From Cyanosarcina radialis HA8281-LM2 (lineage in GTDB: Bacteria > Cyanobacteriota > Cyanobacteriia > Cyanobacteriales > CCAP-1448), in contig JAHHHA010000015.1 of assembly GCA_019359615.1 (NCBI GenBank), positions 62,001-126,000 on the forward strand: a DNA stretch of 64,000 nucleotides, read 5' to 3'. Below the pieces are notes generated by a model, which did not search any database, had not been told where the DNA came from, and saw only the letters and a program-made list of their open reading frames with translations. Positions 62,791 through 64,000 of the stretch are shown piece by piece. Both the position numbers and the translations under genes were made by a program. Each line of letters begins with the position of its first letter. Position 1 is the stretch's first letter.

Positions 62791-63438
62791 ATGCCTGCTT
62801 ATCCGCCAACTCCTTGGAAGCTGCAAGGTCATGCCCTGCAAACATTGCATTCGATCGATATTAAAAACGCTCGCCCCTTAATCCCTTCAGAATTCAATAT
62901 TATTTCGATCTGGCCTGGAAAAACATTAGGTGGAGTTTATCTATCTGCTTATAGTTCGGGTTCGGTCTTGGAATATAGCGAATTAATCGTTATCGCTGGG
63001 GTAGTAAGTTATGCAGGCAAATTAGGCGCTTGGATTTCTCATATCTATGTAGACAACCCCAACTCTGTAGCTGGCGGTCGAGAGATTTGGGGCTTACCGA
63101 AGGAACTAGCCCAATTTACTTGGCAGCAGGAAGAAGATGGTTGGGAAGCGAGTGCTAGTCTATCGAGTCAAGAATTATGCCGTTTGAGCTACAGTCAGAC
63201 CCGTTTTAGCTGGCCGCTGCCGTTCAAAGGAACTGTTTTTAGTACCTTGGGAACCGACATTCTCTGCTTTCCAGGACAACTTAAATCTCATTTGGGGTTA
63301 GTCAGAAGTAACTTAACAGTTCCCCCACAAAGTTCTTTTGCTGGCTTGAACTTAGGCCAACCTTGGTTGACAGTTTACTGCGATCGCTTAGATTTAACAG
63401 TTAACGCCCCTACCAGAGTAGGAGCGTTAAGCCTGTAA
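62791..63438 (+). CDS. acetoacetate decarboxylase family protein
   Basis: 215 residues. The family core is seen in SELIVIAGVV...ISHIYVDNPNSVAGGREIWGLPKELAQFTW; the Lys in GLPKELA aligns with the Schiff-base Lys of acetoacetate decarboxylase (in EPKK-type motifs). The domain continues to the end with GLVRSNLTVPPQSSFAGL. Cyanobacterial members are uncharacterised and need not act on acetoacetate. It follows the carbonic anhydrase by 67 bases on the same strand. Confidence 0.8.
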   Translation: MPAYPPTPWKLQGHALQTLHSIDIKNARPLIPSEFNIISIWPGKTLGGVYLSAYSSGSVLEYSELIVIAGVVSYAGKLGAWISHIYVDNPNSVAGGREIWGLPKELAQFTWQQEEDGWEASASLSSQELCRLSYSQTRFSWPLPFKGTVFSTLGTDILCFPGQLKSHLGLVRSNLTVPPQSSFAGLNLGQPWLTVYCDRLDLTVNAPTRVGALSL

Positions 63439-63518
63439 GGACAGATTTTGGCAGCTATTATTCGACTAAAATCTGCCCTTAGAGACGCGGCTCGCGCGTC
63501 TCTATAATGCAGCCACTT

Positions 63519-64000
63519 TTATTGACAAGCAGGATTGGGGTTATTCAAGCACAACCAAGTTCCTTTTTGCAAATCGCCAGCCGCTGGAGGCGTTCCTAGC
63601 CCTGGTGACAGAGCAGGTGACGGTTCGGTTCCAGTAGTAGCAGGTGCCGATTCTTGAGTCGAGCCACTGTCAGGGCTAGGCGACTCATCTGGTGTCGGTG
63701 ATTCTACTGGAGTAGGTAATGGTTCGGGAGACTCCATCGGACTGGGCGAAACCTCTGCTCCACCTTCGGGTAGGGGTGCAGGCGTGCCGAGAGTACCACC
63801 TGGCGGGGTTAGGGGCGTTGGAGTTGATAGCGAAGGTGGAGTCGGCAGCGAAGGCGGAGTTGGATCGGTTGGCAGTGGAGGAGTTGTCTGAGCCAATTGC
63901 TGAGGTTCGTTAGCATTGGAGTTCATCAGAGCCGAAGCCGGTAAGTAAAGAAAAACACCAGCACTAGCAACTGTTACCAAGGTGAGAATTTGTTTGATAT
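63519..64000 (-). CDS. proline-rich exported protein, 5' end beyond window
   Basis: At least 160 residues; the frame is open through the window edge (upstream codons read IKQILTL), so the true start is outside. A signal peptide is clear (LVTVASAGVFLYLPASALM). The mature part is almost entirely Pro/Thr/Ser/Glu repeats (PTPPSLPTPPSLSTP, ESPEPLPTPVESPTPDESPSPD) and ends with a small Cys-containing tail, GTWLCLNNPNPACQ. This is a wall- or surface-linker composition; no catalytic domain is present. Function unknown. Confidence 0.75.
   Translation of the reverse strand, partial: IKQILTLVTVASAGVFLYLPASALMNSNANEPQQLAQTTPPLPTDPTPPSLPTPPSLSTPTPLTPPGGTLGTPAPLPEGGAEVSPSPMESPEPLPTPVESPTPDESPSPDSGSTQESAPATTGTEPSPALSPGLGTPPAAGDLQKGTWLCLNNPNPACQ

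Overview
The window is chromosomal DNA from a cyanobacterium. The evidence is the very frequent HIP1-type octamer GCGATCGC, a complete cyanobacterial-order ATP synthase operon (atpI-atpB-atpE-atpF'-atpF-atpH-atpA-atpG), a CpcF-like phycobilin lyase subunit, the plastid/cyanobacterial families Ycf35, DUF2997 and DUF3685 (Ycf55-like), a BioU-like biotin enzyme, an RNase E with a short basic tail next to RNase HII, and many short tandem repeats and dispersed palindromes. These repeats are typical of larger, often filamentous cyanobacterial genomes, but no genus can be named. No rRNA or tRNA gene, prophage or transposase was recognised.

Layout. 1-9 kb: end of a gamma-glutamyltransferase, a TPR membrane protein, a thioredoxin-like [2Fe-2S] protein, a NarL-type response regulator converging on a DICT-type histidine-kinase homologue that lacks the phosphoacceptor histidine, a leftward antitoxin-mazF-glutaredoxin-murE unit, cysH and a KGG-repeat stress protein. 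9-15.7 kb: the leftward ATP synthase operon, with repeat elements and hairpins in several spacers. 15.7-21.2 kb: cpcF, an exported Mn-type superoxide dismutase, an ABC ATPase/short-chain dehydrogenase pair, and serA. 21.3-27.9 kb: three tandem genes for secreted copper-radical (galactose/glyoxal oxidase-like) enzymes with C-terminal ricin-type lectin domains; part of this tract is a 927-bp direct repeat that looks perfect. 28.4-31.5 kb: a double ThyX-fold protein, a small coiled-coil membrane protein and an orphan 7-repeat CRISPR array with an AT-rich leader-like flank. 31.5-40 kb: two GT4 glycosyltransferases, gpsA, the DUF2997-ycf35-ferredoxin operon, bioU and a CheR-TPR protein. 40-53.5 kb: ftsH, a ketoacyl synthase, a disulfide-reductase-like flavoprotein without its redox cysteines, TPR and Hpt proteins, a sugar transporter, rnhB and rne. 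53.5-64 kb: a long gene-poor spacer, a CAP-domain protein, cysteine desulfurase, Uma2 nuclease, glycerate kinase, two membrane proteins, a DUF3685 regulator with a degenerate receiver, a beta-carbonic anhydrase, an acetoacetate-decarboxylase-like protein and the end of a proline-rich exported protein.

How the parts fit. Most of the window is housekeeping: energy conversion, cell-wall precursor synthesis, serine, sulfate and biotin metabolism, membrane proteolysis and RNA decay. The accessory interest is in the oxidase-lectin cluster, the cas-less CRISPR array, the signalling proteins that have lost a phosphorylation residue, and repeat elements that have entered coding regions (ketoacyl synthase, DUF3685 protein, the ends of cpcF and of the CAP gene) and the ATP synthase spacers.
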